Assembly: GCA_017303875.1 (NCBI GenBank)
Contig: JAFLBP010000013.1
Coordinates: forward strand, 62,001-126,000
DNA length: 64,000 nucleotides
Direction: 5' to 3'
Source: Chitinophagales bacterium
GTDB taxonomy: Bacteria > Bacteroidota > Bacteroidia > Chitinophagales > Saprospiraceae
Shown: positions 54,364 to 62,394 of the stretch, in pieces
Position numbering within the stretch: the stretch's first letter is position 1
Layout of the letters: each line of letters opens with the position of its first letter
Made by a program: the position numbers and the translations under genes
Notes under the pieces: generated by a model
The model's input: the letters and a program-made list of their open reading frames with translations, nothing else
Databases searched by the model: none
What the model was told of the DNA's origin: nothing

Positions 54364-55044
54364 TTGTTATTAGCACGCATTCAACAGCAGCTCGGTGAAT
54401 ACAAGCAATGGCTTCGCCAGCACAAGAGTCACCCGGCTTTGTCGCCCTGGGAGACAGTACAGTTTTTTCAGGCCAACTGGAATCCGGAGGACCGCGATCC
54501 GGTAGCGATGTATGAGCGTTGTCTGCAAAATACGGAAACGCGCCGTCAGTGGCAAACCGAGCAATGGTATCCGAAAAAAATGATGCTGGAGTTCTGGCGC
54601 TTTGAACCGGGTACGGTGAAGCTGATGTTCGACGATTTGTTCAACGAGACCAAAGAGGTGGAGGCGCGCATCGGTCGCTTTTTGTTTGGTTGCGACACGT
54701 TGCTGCGCGATTATAAACGCGCCCACCCAACCACGGTAGAGAACAACCATTACCACAGTGATTTCCGGATGATTGCGCTGTATCTCTCCTGCCGTTATCC
54801 GGATCAATACGCGCCGTATAGTTTCGCGCCTTTCCAGGCTGCGATGACGCAGTTTGGCGCCCGCGACGTGCCGCAGCAGAACGACTTGGGGCGTTACTTC
54901 AAGGTGATGCGCACGCTGAATACTTTTCTGGAAAAAGACGGCGAGGTGCTGCCGCTGTTACAAAAACAACTCCATCCCAAACGCCATTATCAGGGCAAAA
55001 GCCTGCTGGCCGTGGCGGATTTTGTGGGGTTTGTGGGGCGTTAA
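54364..55044 (+). CDS. orphan N-terminal domain of a McrB-like AAA protein
   Basis: A 226-residue protein that I read as the helical N-terminal domain found in front of the AAA motor in certain Bacteroidota McrB-like proteins. The pattern is WETVQFFQANWNPEDRDPVA, then YPKKMMLEFWRFEPGTVKLM, FDDLFNETKEVEARIGRFLF and LYLSCRYPDQYAPYSFAPFQ. No AAA domain or McrC follows; the next gene is on the other strand. The frame has no ATG, starting with TTG at 54364, and the repeat at 54222-54363 runs right up to it, so the original start may have been displaced. Family assignment is from memory of such sequences. Confidence 0.5.
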   Translation: MLLARIQQQLGEYKQWLRQHKSHPALSPWETVQFFQANWNPEDRDPVAMYERCLQNTETRRQWQTEQWYPKKMMLEFWRFEPGTVKLMFDDLFNETKEVEARIGRFLFGCDTLLRDYKRAHPTTVENNHYHSDFRMIALYLSCRYPDQYAPYSFAPFQAAMTQFGARDVPQQNDLGRYFKVMRTLNTFLEKDGEVLPLLQKQLHPKRHYQGKSLLAVADFVGFVGR

Positions 55045-55055
55045 GCTTGGCAGAA

Positions 55056-56015
55056 TTATTTCTTTTGATAGGTTGATAAACGATCTGTACCGCTGCGCAG
55101 TAACAGCCCGGCTTCAATGCCTTTCCTGAGATCACGGGTGGCAGTAGCGCTGGAAATTTTTGGAAAGACCCGCTGATAGTCTTTTCGTGTAAAGCTACCC
55201 GCAGTCATTTGGCTGAGAAAATAATGCAGGCGATCCAGATCGCTGAGTGGCGCTTGTGGAAGGCTGACCAATTCTTCCAGACTGAGCTTGATTTTATCCA
55301 AAATGTATTCAATAAACTTAGTAGACAAGCCTTCCTTGTCGCACTGGCTGAGTACCTGATAGTACTCTTTTTGGCTTTTTTTAATTTCCAATTCAATGGG
55401 CAGGTATTCAAAAACCGGGTTCTCCCGCATCAGGATCACCGTTTGCCAGAGCCGGCCCATCCTGCCATTTCCATCCATAAAAGGATGAATAAATTCCATT
55501 TCGTAGTGGAATACGCAACTTTTGATGATCAGGTTATCTTCGCTTCGTTCCAGATAATCAAATAAACTGCTCATCAGGTTATCCACGTTGCAGCCTGGCG
55601 GCGCCAAATGAGCTATGCGGTCGCCTTGCACGACGCCGACCGAACCTGTTCTGAATTGACCGGGGCGCTCCACTAATCCTGACATCAGCACCTCGTGCGC
55701 CCGCAAATAAGACGTTTTGGAAAACGCATCAAAATCGGAGAGCTGTTCGTATACCTGAATTGCATTTTGAACCTCTTTAATATCTTTTACCGGCCCTATA
55801 ACCCGCTTGTTTTCCAGCAAGGCAGTAATTTGTTCTTCACTAAGCGTATTACCTTCAATAGCCAATGAAGCGCGAATGGTTTTTACTTTATTCTTTTTCC
55901 GCAACGCGGTAGGTGGTTTTCTCAGATTGGTCGCGTCTACTACGCCCAAAAGCCTGCCAATTTCCGTTGACAGGGATATGATTTTAGCGGTACCGTCGTA
56001 GTATTTATGCTGCAT
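55056..56015 (-). CDS. Fic family protein with winged-helix C-terminus
   Basis: A 319-residue class II Fic protein. The active motif HPFMDGNGRMGRL (His177) sits in the Fic core, and the N-terminal inhibitory motif is SLAIEG (Ser50, Glu54, Gly55), fitting (S/T)xxxE(G/N). The C-terminal region (about 235-319; DLDRLHYFLSQMTAGSFTRK, ATRDLRKGIEAGLLLRSGTD) is a winged helix. Fic enzymes attach AMP or other groups to target hydroxyls and are held inactive by the inhibitory Glu. The ATG at 56015 is chosen because the -7 box at 56037-56044 lies just upstream of longer starts. The operator-like palindromes at 56014-56040 suggest that the winged helix represses its own gene. Confidence 0.9.
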   Translation of the reverse strand: MQHKYYDGTAKIISLSTEIGRLLGVVDATNLRKPPTALRKKNKVKTIRASLAIEGNTLSEEQITALLENKRVIGPVKDIKEVQNAIQVYEQLSDFDAFSKTSYLRAHEVLMSGLVERPGQFRTGSVGVVQGDRIAHLAPPGCNVDNLMSSLFDYLERSEDNLIIKSCVFHYEMEFIHPFMDGNGRMGRLWQTVILMRENPVFEYLPIELEIKKSQKEYYQVLSQCDKEGLSTKFIEYILDKIKLSLEELVSLPQAPLSDLDRLHYFLSQMTAGSFTRKDYQRVFPKISSATATRDLRKGIEAGLLLRSGTDRLSTYQKK

Positions 56016-56044
56016 GATGGCATCATTTGATGGCATCAAAGGTA
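56014..56044 (-). promoter_or_regulatory. Fic promoter with two tandem palindromes
   Basis: On the minus strand TACCTTTG (56044-56037) is a -7 box. Over and after it lie the palindromes TTTGATGCCATCAAA (56040-56026) and ATGATGCCATCAT (56026-56014), sharing the core GATGCCATC. Their position at the expected transcription start is typical of an operator for autorepression. Confidence 0.6.
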
Positions 56045-56199
56045 ATATTTTTTATAAAAAAGAAAAACTACAAATCAAATGCAAACAAAAGTGAATATCA
56101 TTGGTTGTTAAGTTTATACAATAGGACAATTTAGTAAGGTCAACACCCCTGTTCAATTGTATTGAGGGTGCTGACTTCTCTGCGTCAACACAATAGAAT

Positions 56200-56446
56200 A
56201 TGCGTAAAAAATATTTGCTGCTGCTGCCGCTTTTTTTAAGCTCCTGCAGATTTTTATGTGTTTATTTTTTCAGGCTCTTTCCTCGGCCGAATAAATAAAG
56301 GTTATTTTAGTTCCTGGCTTGGAGCGATTGAAAAAAACAAAAAAGCCCGCATACAGGTCATATACGTATCTTTAGACATGCGCAAGGACTGGGATATTGA
56401 GGCCCTTGAAAGGGAGCTTGATGCAATAGCCAGTTCTAAAAAGTAA
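56200..56446 (+). pseudogene. frameshifted small lipoprotein remnant
   Basis: An ATG at 56200 opens a lipoprotein signal, MRKKYLLLLPLFLSSC, but the frame stops after about 32 residues. Continuing in the next frame (from about 56258) gives SSWLGAIEKNKKARIQVIYV and SLDMRKDWDIEALERELDAI. This is like the 'VxYVSLD' region of TlpA-type thioredoxin lipoproteins, but without a CxxC motif. A frameshifted or internally deleted gene fits best. Confidence 0.35.
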
Positions 56447-56489
56447 GCGGGCGCCTGTAAAATACTACGCTGCGAGCAGTTTGTTGCCA

Positions 56490-56519
56490 GACCTTCCAGG
56501 TTTTAAAACCTGGAAGGTC
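56490..56519. repeat. 30-bp perfect palindrome
   Basis: GACCTTCCAGGTTTT is followed directly by its exact reverse complement. It lies between the pseudogene remnant and the end of the gene at 56530. A bidirectional terminator or dispersed palindrome unit are the likely readings. Confidence 0.7.
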
Positions 56520-56529
56520 AAGCCCTGCC

Positions 56530-57198
56530 CTACCCCCGCTTTCTACCCCGCGCAAAACCCACAAAGCGCCTTAGCTCCAATTTGCAACGCCAGTGATGCA
56601 GCGCGCCGGAAATACCGGCCAAAAGCAGGCCCGTAGAAAAAAGACCAATAAACCCTACGCGGGTATAATCGGCCAGAGCATTGTGAAAGGGCTGAATAAG
56701 AAAAATTTCCACTGCGGCAATCAGGGCGGCACAAAGGATGAAAAGGCCAGCCACTGCACGCACTTTAGGCATCCAGGCGGGACGGCGGGCGCTGAGCACC
56801 TGAAAATACAGCTCGCGGGCTGCCCGGTCGTCAGGGTTGATTTTGATCAACTCGCGCAGCACATGCCCTGCCTGCGGGTATTCCTGCAACAACATGAGCG
56901 CGTGGGCTTTGCGCAAAAGAATTGGGGCGAAGAGGTCTTCTCCGCCCCAATGCGCAATACGATGCTCCAGCATATAGGCCAGCAACTGATCGGCCATGAC
57001 GCCGTAGCGGCCATAATCGCCGGTTTCGTACAAAGCCCCGGCGTATGTGAGCATACAATCAAAATAGGCTTCAATATCCAACATGCCGATAGCTGCTTCT
57101 TCACGCTCGTAAAAGCGGACGATTCCGTAGTGATCCTGTGGCGCGATGGCCTTGAATTCACGGTAGATGCGAAGCAGTTGTGTGGGCAGGTAAGGCAA
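56530..57198 (-). CDS. hypothetical membrane protein with TPR-like N-terminus
   Basis: A 222-residue protein. Residues about 1-140 are helical with TPR-like blocks (CMLTYAGALYETGDYGRYGV, KAHALMLLQEYPQAGHVLRE, LIKINPDDRAARELYFQ). Two membrane segments follow (about 147-168 and 181-200) and a short basic tail. It starts 11 nt after the end of the MORN-caspase gene, so the two probably share an mRNA. No recognised function. Confidence 0.6.
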   Translation of the reverse strand: MPYLPTQLLRIYREFKAIAPQDHYGIVRFYEREEAAIGMLDIEAYFDCMLTYAGALYETGDYGRYGVMADQLLAYMLEHRIAHWGGEDLFAPILLRKAHALMLLQEYPQAGHVLRELIKINPDDRAARELYFQVLSARRPAWMPKVRAVAGLFILCAALIAAVEIFLIQPFHNALADYTRVGFIGLFSTGLLLAGISGALHHWRCKLELRRFVGFARGRKRG

Positions 57199-57209
57199 GG
57201 TATACGAGC

Positions 57210-58862
57210 TTAATAGCGTCGCAGGCCCACCGGCATATTGTCGTCGTAATCGCCCGTCAGTACGGGGGTTTGAACGTTGGCGGTGTACTCGCGGACGCGG
57301 GAATACACAAAGTTATGGAGTTCTTTAATGGTAATCAAGTAATCGCCGTTGGTGTCGGCGCCGCCTTTGAGGCCGCGCAGCAGGTAGTAGGTGAAAACGC
57401 CCTGGCGCAGGCCGTGATCTTCGAGAGAAAGTTCCTCGGCTTTCGACGACATGAGGAGGGCCACACCGCCTTCCACTTCTTCAAAAACCTGGTAATAACG
57501 CTGCAAACTGATGGGGGCCGGGCCTTTGGAAGCATAGTTCAACGAACCGCTGTGGCAGGCATCGGCGATGCAAAGTTTGTGTTTGGCTTTGCTTTGCATG
57601 AACACCTGCTTGATCTCGTCGTGGCGCAGTTTATTGTTATAGCCATCGTAATCATACGGCAGGAAGCAGCCGCTGAGGCCGTGTCCGCTGAAATAGAGCA
57701 TGATCACGTCGTTTTCGTCGGCGCGCAGGAAGGTGCGGCGCATGGCACTGAGTATTTCCTGACGGGTTGCATTCTGGTCGATCAGCACCTGGATTTGCTC
57801 TTCGGGCAGGGATCCGCCTTCGGGACTGCGCAGGAAAGCATTGACCTGATAGGCATCGTCGTCGGAAAACTTGAGCGAGGGCATGGCGGTGTAGGAACTA
57901 ACCCCCACGATTACAGCCCAGATTTTTACCGTGCGGCTTTTTTCCATGCGGATGGGATCGGCGGGAATCTGCTCGCGGGAATCGAGTTCTTTAATGGACT
58001 CTCCATTAAGCCAAACGGCGCCGTACACGCGATTGGTTGCTGCAAAAAACATGACACCTTCGCCGTTAGGGGCATTATTGGCCCATTCGCCCTCGTAGCG
58101 GTCGCCATTGGAGTAATAGCAGGTGCCGTTGCCGGCCGGGTATCCGTTGCGGAACTGGCCCACCCAGATGGAGCCGTCGGGGTATTTGAAATAACCCTGT
58201 CCGTCGCTACAGAAAGTGGCGTTACAGTTGCGCAAGCCATTCAGGTTAGGCTTCCCATTGGCGGGCTGCTGTACCGGCGCGGTGGGTTTGGGTGCGTTGG
58301 GGCTGGTGCCGGGCGTCGTAGCTACTGCATTGGTAGAGCTGACGAGTTTACCCATATTCCAGTTGCCGGTGATGATTTTGCCGGCAGGTGTGGTAATTTT
58401 CCCTTGTCCGTGTTTGCGGCTGTCTTTCCAGAGACCGGAATAAGTACCACCATCGGGATAGTACATGATGCCCTGGCCTGCGAATTCGCCATCGACGAAT
58501 TGCCCTTCATAACGTTCTTTGGAAGCGCCCCAGTAGTAGGTGCCGCGGCCGTTGGGTTTGTTATTGGCCCACTGACCGACGTAGCGGTCGCCTTTCGGAT
58601 AGTGCATAGTACCTTCGCCGTGCATCTGGCCCTGGCGAAATTGTCCCTCATATACGTTGCCGTTGCTGAGGACGATTTTACCGCGTCCTTCGCGGACGCC
58701 ATTTACAAACTGGCCGGTATAAACAATATTGCCGGCGTAGCGGTAAGACCCTGTGCCGTTCTGGCAGTTTCCGCTCACGCATTGAGCGGAGAGGGCATTG
58801 GAAAACATTACGGCGATTAAAACCGGTAAAAGGAGGCGGAAAAATGGATTAGAACCCTTCAT
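57210..58862 (-). CDS. secreted MORN-repeat protein with caspase-like domain
   Basis: A 550-residue protein from the ATG at 58862. The signal peptide ends near NALSAQ. About seven MORN repeats follow (about 40-175 and 220-285; for example VYEGQFRQGQMHGEGTMHY, RYVGQWANNKPNGRGTYYWG). A C14/metacaspase-type peptidase domain (about 310-550) carries the His-Cys dyad His394 in YFSGHGL and Cys436 in ADACHSGS. Caspase-like domains in bacteria are proteases often tied to regulated cell death or maturation; MORN repeats are lipid- or protein-binding. With a signal peptide it probably acts in the envelope or outside, which differs from cytoplasmic conflict effectors. The gene at 56530 follows it by 11 nt. 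Confidence 0.85.
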   Translation of the reverse strand: MKGSNPFFRLLLPVLIAVMFSNALSAQCVSGNCQNGTGSYRYAGNIVYTGQFVNGVREGRGKIVLSNGNVYEGQFRQGQMHGEGTMHYPKGDRYVGQWANNKPNGRGTYYWGASKERYEGQFVDGEFAGQGIMYYPDGGTYSGLWKDSRKHGQGKITTPAGKIITGNWNMGKLVSSTNAVATTPGTSPNAPKPTAPVQQPANGKPNLNGLRNCNATFCSDGQGYFKYPDGSIWVGQFRNGYPAGNGTCYYSNGDRYEGEWANNAPNGEGVMFFAATNRVYGAVWLNGESIKELDSREQIPADPIRMEKSRTVKIWAVIVGVSSYTAMPSLKFSDDDAYQVNAFLRSPEGGSLPEEQIQVLIDQNATRQEILSAMRRTFLRADENDVIMLYFSGHGLSGCFLPYDYDGYNNKLRHDEIKQVFMQSKAKHKLCIADACHSGSLNYASKGPAPISLQRYYQVFEEVEGGVALLMSSKAEELSLEDHGLRQGVFTYYLLRGLKGGADTNGDYLITIKELHNFVYSRVREYTANVQTPVLTGDYDDNMPVGLRRY

Positions 58863-59255
58863 GATGACAGGTTTTTGATTGTTTGTTGTCAAAAAAATGC
58901 GTGTAAAAGAAGGGTGCAAGCAGCATAAAAGAATTGATTAAACTCGGATAAAATCCGGGTTCCTGATTCGTGGGAGATTAGACCTTTTTGCGGCAGGTCG
59001 GAAGACTGCTTCTTTCCCTGTCAAGGTCGCTTAAACTGAAAGCTTTGGGCTTTGCGTATGCGCGCCAATGGCTTTAACAGTGTTGTTGCATTTTGGTTGG
59101 TTGAGGTCTCGAAGGCGGATTATCGAAATCAAGAACATATTTACTTTTCTAATATTGTGCCATTCCCGACGGGTATTAAACAAAATTGTATCTTTGTGTT
59201 CAGATTTTTGATTTTAAAAATCTGACTTTCAACAACTTGAGTTTTTTTTAAAGCA
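58863..59255. promoter_or_regulatory. divergent intergenic region with -7 box and hairpin
   Basis: Between the caspase and DUF4920 genes, TATCTTTG (59189-59196) is a -7 box about 60 nt before the ATG at 59256. CAGATTTTT-(6 nt)-AAAAATCTG (59201-59224) forms a hairpin in the leader. The rest has no gene-like feature. Confidence 0.4.
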
Positions 59256-59723
59256 ATGTTAAAAATTTTTCCGCTCCTGTTCGGCGCGCTGATTGCGCTT
59301 GCCTCCTGTTCGCCAAAAGCGACTGACGCCGTTTCTGTCGGCGCTCCCATCACCGCTAAAAATGCGATTGCCTACGACAAGCTGCCCGCCCGCATGGAAG
59401 GCAAAGACTCGCTGGCCATCAAGATCACCGGCAAGGTGAATGAAGTTTGTCAGAAAAAAGGTTGCTGGATGACCATTGTTCCGGACAAGCCCGGTCAGCC
59501 GGAAATGCGTGTAACGTTCAAGGATTACGCGTTTTTTATGCCGAAAGACATCTCCGGTAAACGTGTCATTCTCGACGGTTATGCTTATGTGGATGTAACG
59601 CCGGTTGATGTGTTGCGCCACTATGCTGAAGACGCGGGCAAATCGAAAGAAGAGATTATGAAAATCACGGAACCGAAACGCGAGCTGGCGTACGAGGCCA
59701 AGGGCGTATTGATTCTGAAGTAA
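59256..59723 (+). CDS. DUF4920 lipoprotein
   Basis: A 155-residue lipoprotein: signal with the lipobox LASC (Cys18), then a DUF4920 beta-rich domain (about 30-150) with VNEVCQKKGCWMTIVPD and VTFKDYAFFMPKDISGKRVI. The two cysteines of CQKKGC are conserved in the family. Function unknown; periplasm- or surface-facing. It is followed by the HAD gene after 11 nt. Confidence 0.85.
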   Translation: MLKIFPLLFGALIALASCSPKATDAVSVGAPITAKNAIAYDKLPARMEGKDSLAIKITGKVNEVCQKKGCWMTIVPDKPGQPEMRVTFKDYAFFMPKDISGKRVILDGYAYVDVTPVDVLRHYAEDAGKSKEEIMKITEPKRELAYEAKGVLILK

Positions 59724-59734
59724 ATATTGCTGCA

Positions 59735-60364
59735 TTGGCCTACAAGCATCTCATTTTTGATTTTGGAAATGTCCTGTTCGATCTGGATCTACCCCGGATC
59801 GAACAGGAACTCCGACGCCTGAGCGGTCCGGATTTTGAAGCAGCGCGCGAAAAACTGCAACGCGACCGCGTATTTGAGTTGTATGAAACCGGCGGTTTGA
59901 GTACTGCCGAGTTTGTGGATGCGCTGCGCTTTGCAGGCCCTGTGCCGATCAGCGCGGCGGACATCACAGCTGCCTGGAACAGTATTTTTATTGAAATGCC
60001 GCGCCGTCGTTTTGAGTTACTGCTTCAGTTGCGGCAGCGCTATCAGGTTTTTTTACTGAGCAACATCAACGAATTGCATGAGCGCTGGATTGCCGATTAT
60101 ATGCAACGCGAACACGGCATCCACGATTTTGAGCACCGCTACTTCGACGCGGTGTATTATTCCCACCTGATCCGTCTGCGCAAACCGGATCGGGAGATTT
60201 ACGAGTATGTGCTTGCTGATGCGGAAATCCTGCCGGAGGAATCACTTTTTATTGACGATCTGGAAGTCAATGTTGAAGCGGCCCGGAAATTAGGCATTCA
60301 CGCCGAACTTAAGCAGGCGGAAGAACCCCTTGAAATGCTGCTTTCGAGGCTTTTAGTTTTGTAA
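59735..60364 (+). CDS. HAD-superfamily hydrolase
   Basis: A 209-residue HAD phosphatase-like protein. Motif I IFDFGNVLFDLD has the nucleophile Asp and general acid Asp, LLSNINELHERW is motif II, and ESLFIDDLEVNVEAARKLG is motif IV. It resembles YihX-type phosphatases of sugar phosphates. The frame has no ATG; TTG at 59735, 11 nt after the previous stop, is the only sensible start. Substrate unknown. Confidence 0.85.
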   Translation: MAYKHLIFDFGNVLFDLDLPRIEQELRRLSGPDFEAAREKLQRDRVFELYETGGLSTAEFVDALRFAGPVPISAADITAAWNSIFIEMPRRRFELLLQLRQRYQVFLLSNINELHERWIADYMQREHGIHDFEHRYFDAVYYSHLIRLRKPDREIYEYVLADAEILPEESLFIDDLEVNVEAARKLGIHAELKQAEEPLEMLLSRLLVL

Positions 60365-60377
60365 CAATCAAAAATTA

Positions 60378-61160
60378 TTACATACAATCCCAATCATAAC
60401 GTACTCTTGAAAAATTGCCGGCGCGGAGGTCGGATTCGCGGATAAAAAAGTGTCCGACACCCATATCGCCCCACATCAGGTCCATCATTTCATCAGAATC
60501 GAGTTGAAAGAGCAGGATTAATGGATCGGCGCTGCTGCGCGGGTCATCCTGGGTGAAGTAGGCGTAGCCGCCAATTTTATGGCCTTGCGGGTTTACGGCT
60601 TTGCCATATTCATCGGTGAGCGTCCATTCTTCTTCGCCAAATTGTTCAAAAAAGTTTTGTCCGAAATGCTCAAAAAAGCGGTAGTCGGTGATGGGCGCAT
60701 ATTCCTCTGCCAATTCAAATTGCAGGGGATGTTCTGTTTCGGGATGGTGCGGAAGCAGTTCGTAATCGCGGGTTTCCGGCGTTAGTTTTTGAATAGTGGA
60801 AGGGTCTTCCGTTGGCGTCGGATAAAATACCACGCGAAAGGTTTCCTGTTTCTCCCACTCGTCAATGTCCATGCCGTAGAGGTCGTCGTCGGAAATAAAG
60901 AACTGGACGATGCCTTGGCGCGGAAAGGGATCGAGGGCGGGTATTTCGGCAAAATTGATTTGTCCCAGAAAATAGAGCGGTTCTCCGTCGGGGCCAAGCG
61001 GCAACTGAGCGCCTGCGGGCAGGTAAGGTATGCCGCCGATTTTACTTTCCCAGGCTTTGCAGGTACGGGCAGGTTGGGGTTTTACGCGAATAAAGGGGAT
61101 TGCGGTTTCCAGCACTTTGGCGCGAAAGGGTTCAAGCGCCGGGGAGAGGTTCAAAGACAT
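60378..61160 (-). CDS. DUF1963 (YwqG-like) protein
   Basis: A 260-residue protein from the ATG at 61160 that overlaps the end of ybeY by 29 nt. DUF1963 blocks are visible: SKIGGIPYLPAGAQLPLGPD, YFLGQINFAEIPALDPFPRQ, GIVQFFISDDDLYGMD, GYAYFTQDDPR and LFQLDSDEMMDLMWGDMGVG. Function unknown for the family. The overlap suggests co-translation with ybeY. Confidence 0.85.
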   Translation of the reverse strand: MSLNLSPALEPFRAKVLETAIPFIRVKPQPARTCKAWESKIGGIPYLPAGAQLPLGPDGEPLYFLGQINFAEIPALDPFPRQGIVQFFISDDDLYGMDIDEWEKQETFRVVFYPTPTEDPSTIQKLTPETRDYELLPHHPETEHPLQFELAEEYAPITDYRFFEHFGQNFFEQFGEEEWTLTDEYGKAVNPQGHKIGGYAYFTQDDPRSSADPLILLFQLDSDEMMDLMWGDMGVGHFFIRESDLRAGNFSRVRYDWDCM

Positions 61161-61626
61161 GTTGGATTTGCTGTAGATAAAAATTTTCTTTGGCGCGCAT
61201 GGTTTGGGCTTCGGCATCGGTTTTATCGCCATAGCCGCATAAATGCAGCAATCCGTGTACCATAACGCGGCAAAGTTCCTGAGAAAAGGGCACCTGATAG
61301 GTTTCGGCGTTATCGGCTACGCGTTCGGAGCTGATAAAGAGATCGCCTTCAAGTCGGCCGGGGATATTGGCGTTGTCGAAGGTGATGATATCGGTATAAT
61401 AGTCGTGATCGAGGTATTCGACATTGATTTGCCGGAGGTACTCATCGGAGCAGAAGATGTAGGTAATTTCGTGAACGGCCTTGCCTTCGGCTTCGGCGAC
61501 ATTGAGTAGCCAGGGGCCTACGGTATCGGGCTCCGGGAAATCAAAAGAGACATCTTCAAAATGAAATTCGACGTATTCGTCGGGTTCTGATGCTTCGGAA
61601 TCGGGGAAGGGAGGAAATGGCTGCAT
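61132..61626 (-). CDS. ybeY: rRNA maturation endoribonuclease YbeY
   Basis: A 164-residue single-strand RNase of rRNA maturation and quality control. The zinc motif HGLLHLCGYGD carries two of the His ligands and the Asp-like end, and YYTDIITFDNANIPGRLEGD is the family's substrate-binding block. It has a somewhat acidic N-terminal extension (about 35 residues). The DUF1963 gene starts inside its end. Confidence 0.95.
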   Translation of the reverse strand: MQPFPPFPDSEASEPDEYVEFHFEDVSFDFPEPDTVGPWLLNVAEAEGKAVHEITYIFCSDEYLRQINVEYLDHDYYTDIITFDNANIPGRLEGDLFISSERVADNAETYQVPFSQELCRVMVHGLLHLCGYGDKTDAEAQTMRAKENFYLQQIQHVFEPLPGA

Positions 61627-61725
61627 GTAGGCCGTTGAACCCGGATCGGGCTTGGGTTGAAAGATGGATAGAGCTTTTCTTTATGTTTTTTGAAATTACG
61701 CCGGGGTATTGGGGGCGTTTTTACT

Positions 61726-62136
61726 TTACATTTCTAACTTAAAGCGCATTTCTACAGTACTTCCGTTGCGCATAAAACGGCATTCGTCGCTAAGTTTTTT
61801 AATAAGGAAGAGGCCTCTGCCGCCACATCGTTCTATACATTCTATTGCGGTGGGGTCTGGTACTGTTTCCGGGTTGAATCCGCAACCTTCGTCGGAAACC
61901 CGAATGGCCAGTGCGTCTTTTTGTTTTCGGAGGGAGATGGAGACTGTTTTGGTACAGTCGGCGCCATTTCCGTGGATAATGGCGTTGTTAACGGCTTCCG
62001 TCAAGCTGACTAAAATATTGCCGTACCGGTCGGCGGAGAGGTTGTAACGTTGGGCTACCGTATCAACGAAGGGCAGAACTTTATCAACGCTTTCCGGGGT
62101 AGACGACAGTACGAGATTGGTGTGCAAATCGCTCAT
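61726..62136 (-). CDS. RsbW-like ATP-binding anti-sigma/kinase protein
   Basis: A 136-residue GHKL ATPase of the RsbW/SpoIIAB type. The N-box is SLTEAVNNAIIHGN, with G1 DEGCGF and G2 GGRGLFLIKKL. Such proteins phosphorylate STAS anti-anti-sigma factors or bind a sigma factor; in Bacteroidota they more often serve partner-switching networks. No STAS or PP2C gene is adjacent. Lone gene. Confidence 0.88.
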   Translation of the reverse strand: MSDLHTNLVLSSTPESVDKVLPFVDTVAQRYNLSADRYGNILVSLTEAVNNAIIHGNGADCTKTVSISLRKQKDALAIRVSDEGCGFNPETVPDPTAIECIERCGGRGLFLIKKLSDECRFMRNGSTVEMRFKLEM

Positions 62137-62394
62137 GCGTGCGTAAGAGTTTAACGAACCTACGGAATCCTGTTATCAGTGGCGCTTAAAGGGGTTGTGC
62201 AGCGGGGATTATCAAGGCCCTTGAGGGGCTTTTCGGCACTAAAAAAATAATGTTCCGGGAGTAAATGTCAAAAACTGGCGCAATTTAAGATTTTGTTAAG
62301 GGCCGCGCAAGGGTTTGGGGCAAAAAAATGTTTCAATTCCTCAAAAACGGGCAAAACAGTGACAAAACAGCGTTTTTTAAGGGGCAAAAAAAAA
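62137..62394. other. gene-free stretch before the hairpin repeats
   Basis: AT- and A-rich sequence containing no gene-like frame. It leads directly into the first hairpin repeat. Confidence 0.4.

Noticed and set aside
57180..58820. 546-residue plus-strand frame opposite the MORN-caspase gene
   Set aside because: The minus strand encodes clear MORN repeats and a His-Cys dyad; the plus-strand frame is Gly/Ala/Val-rich shadow sequence.
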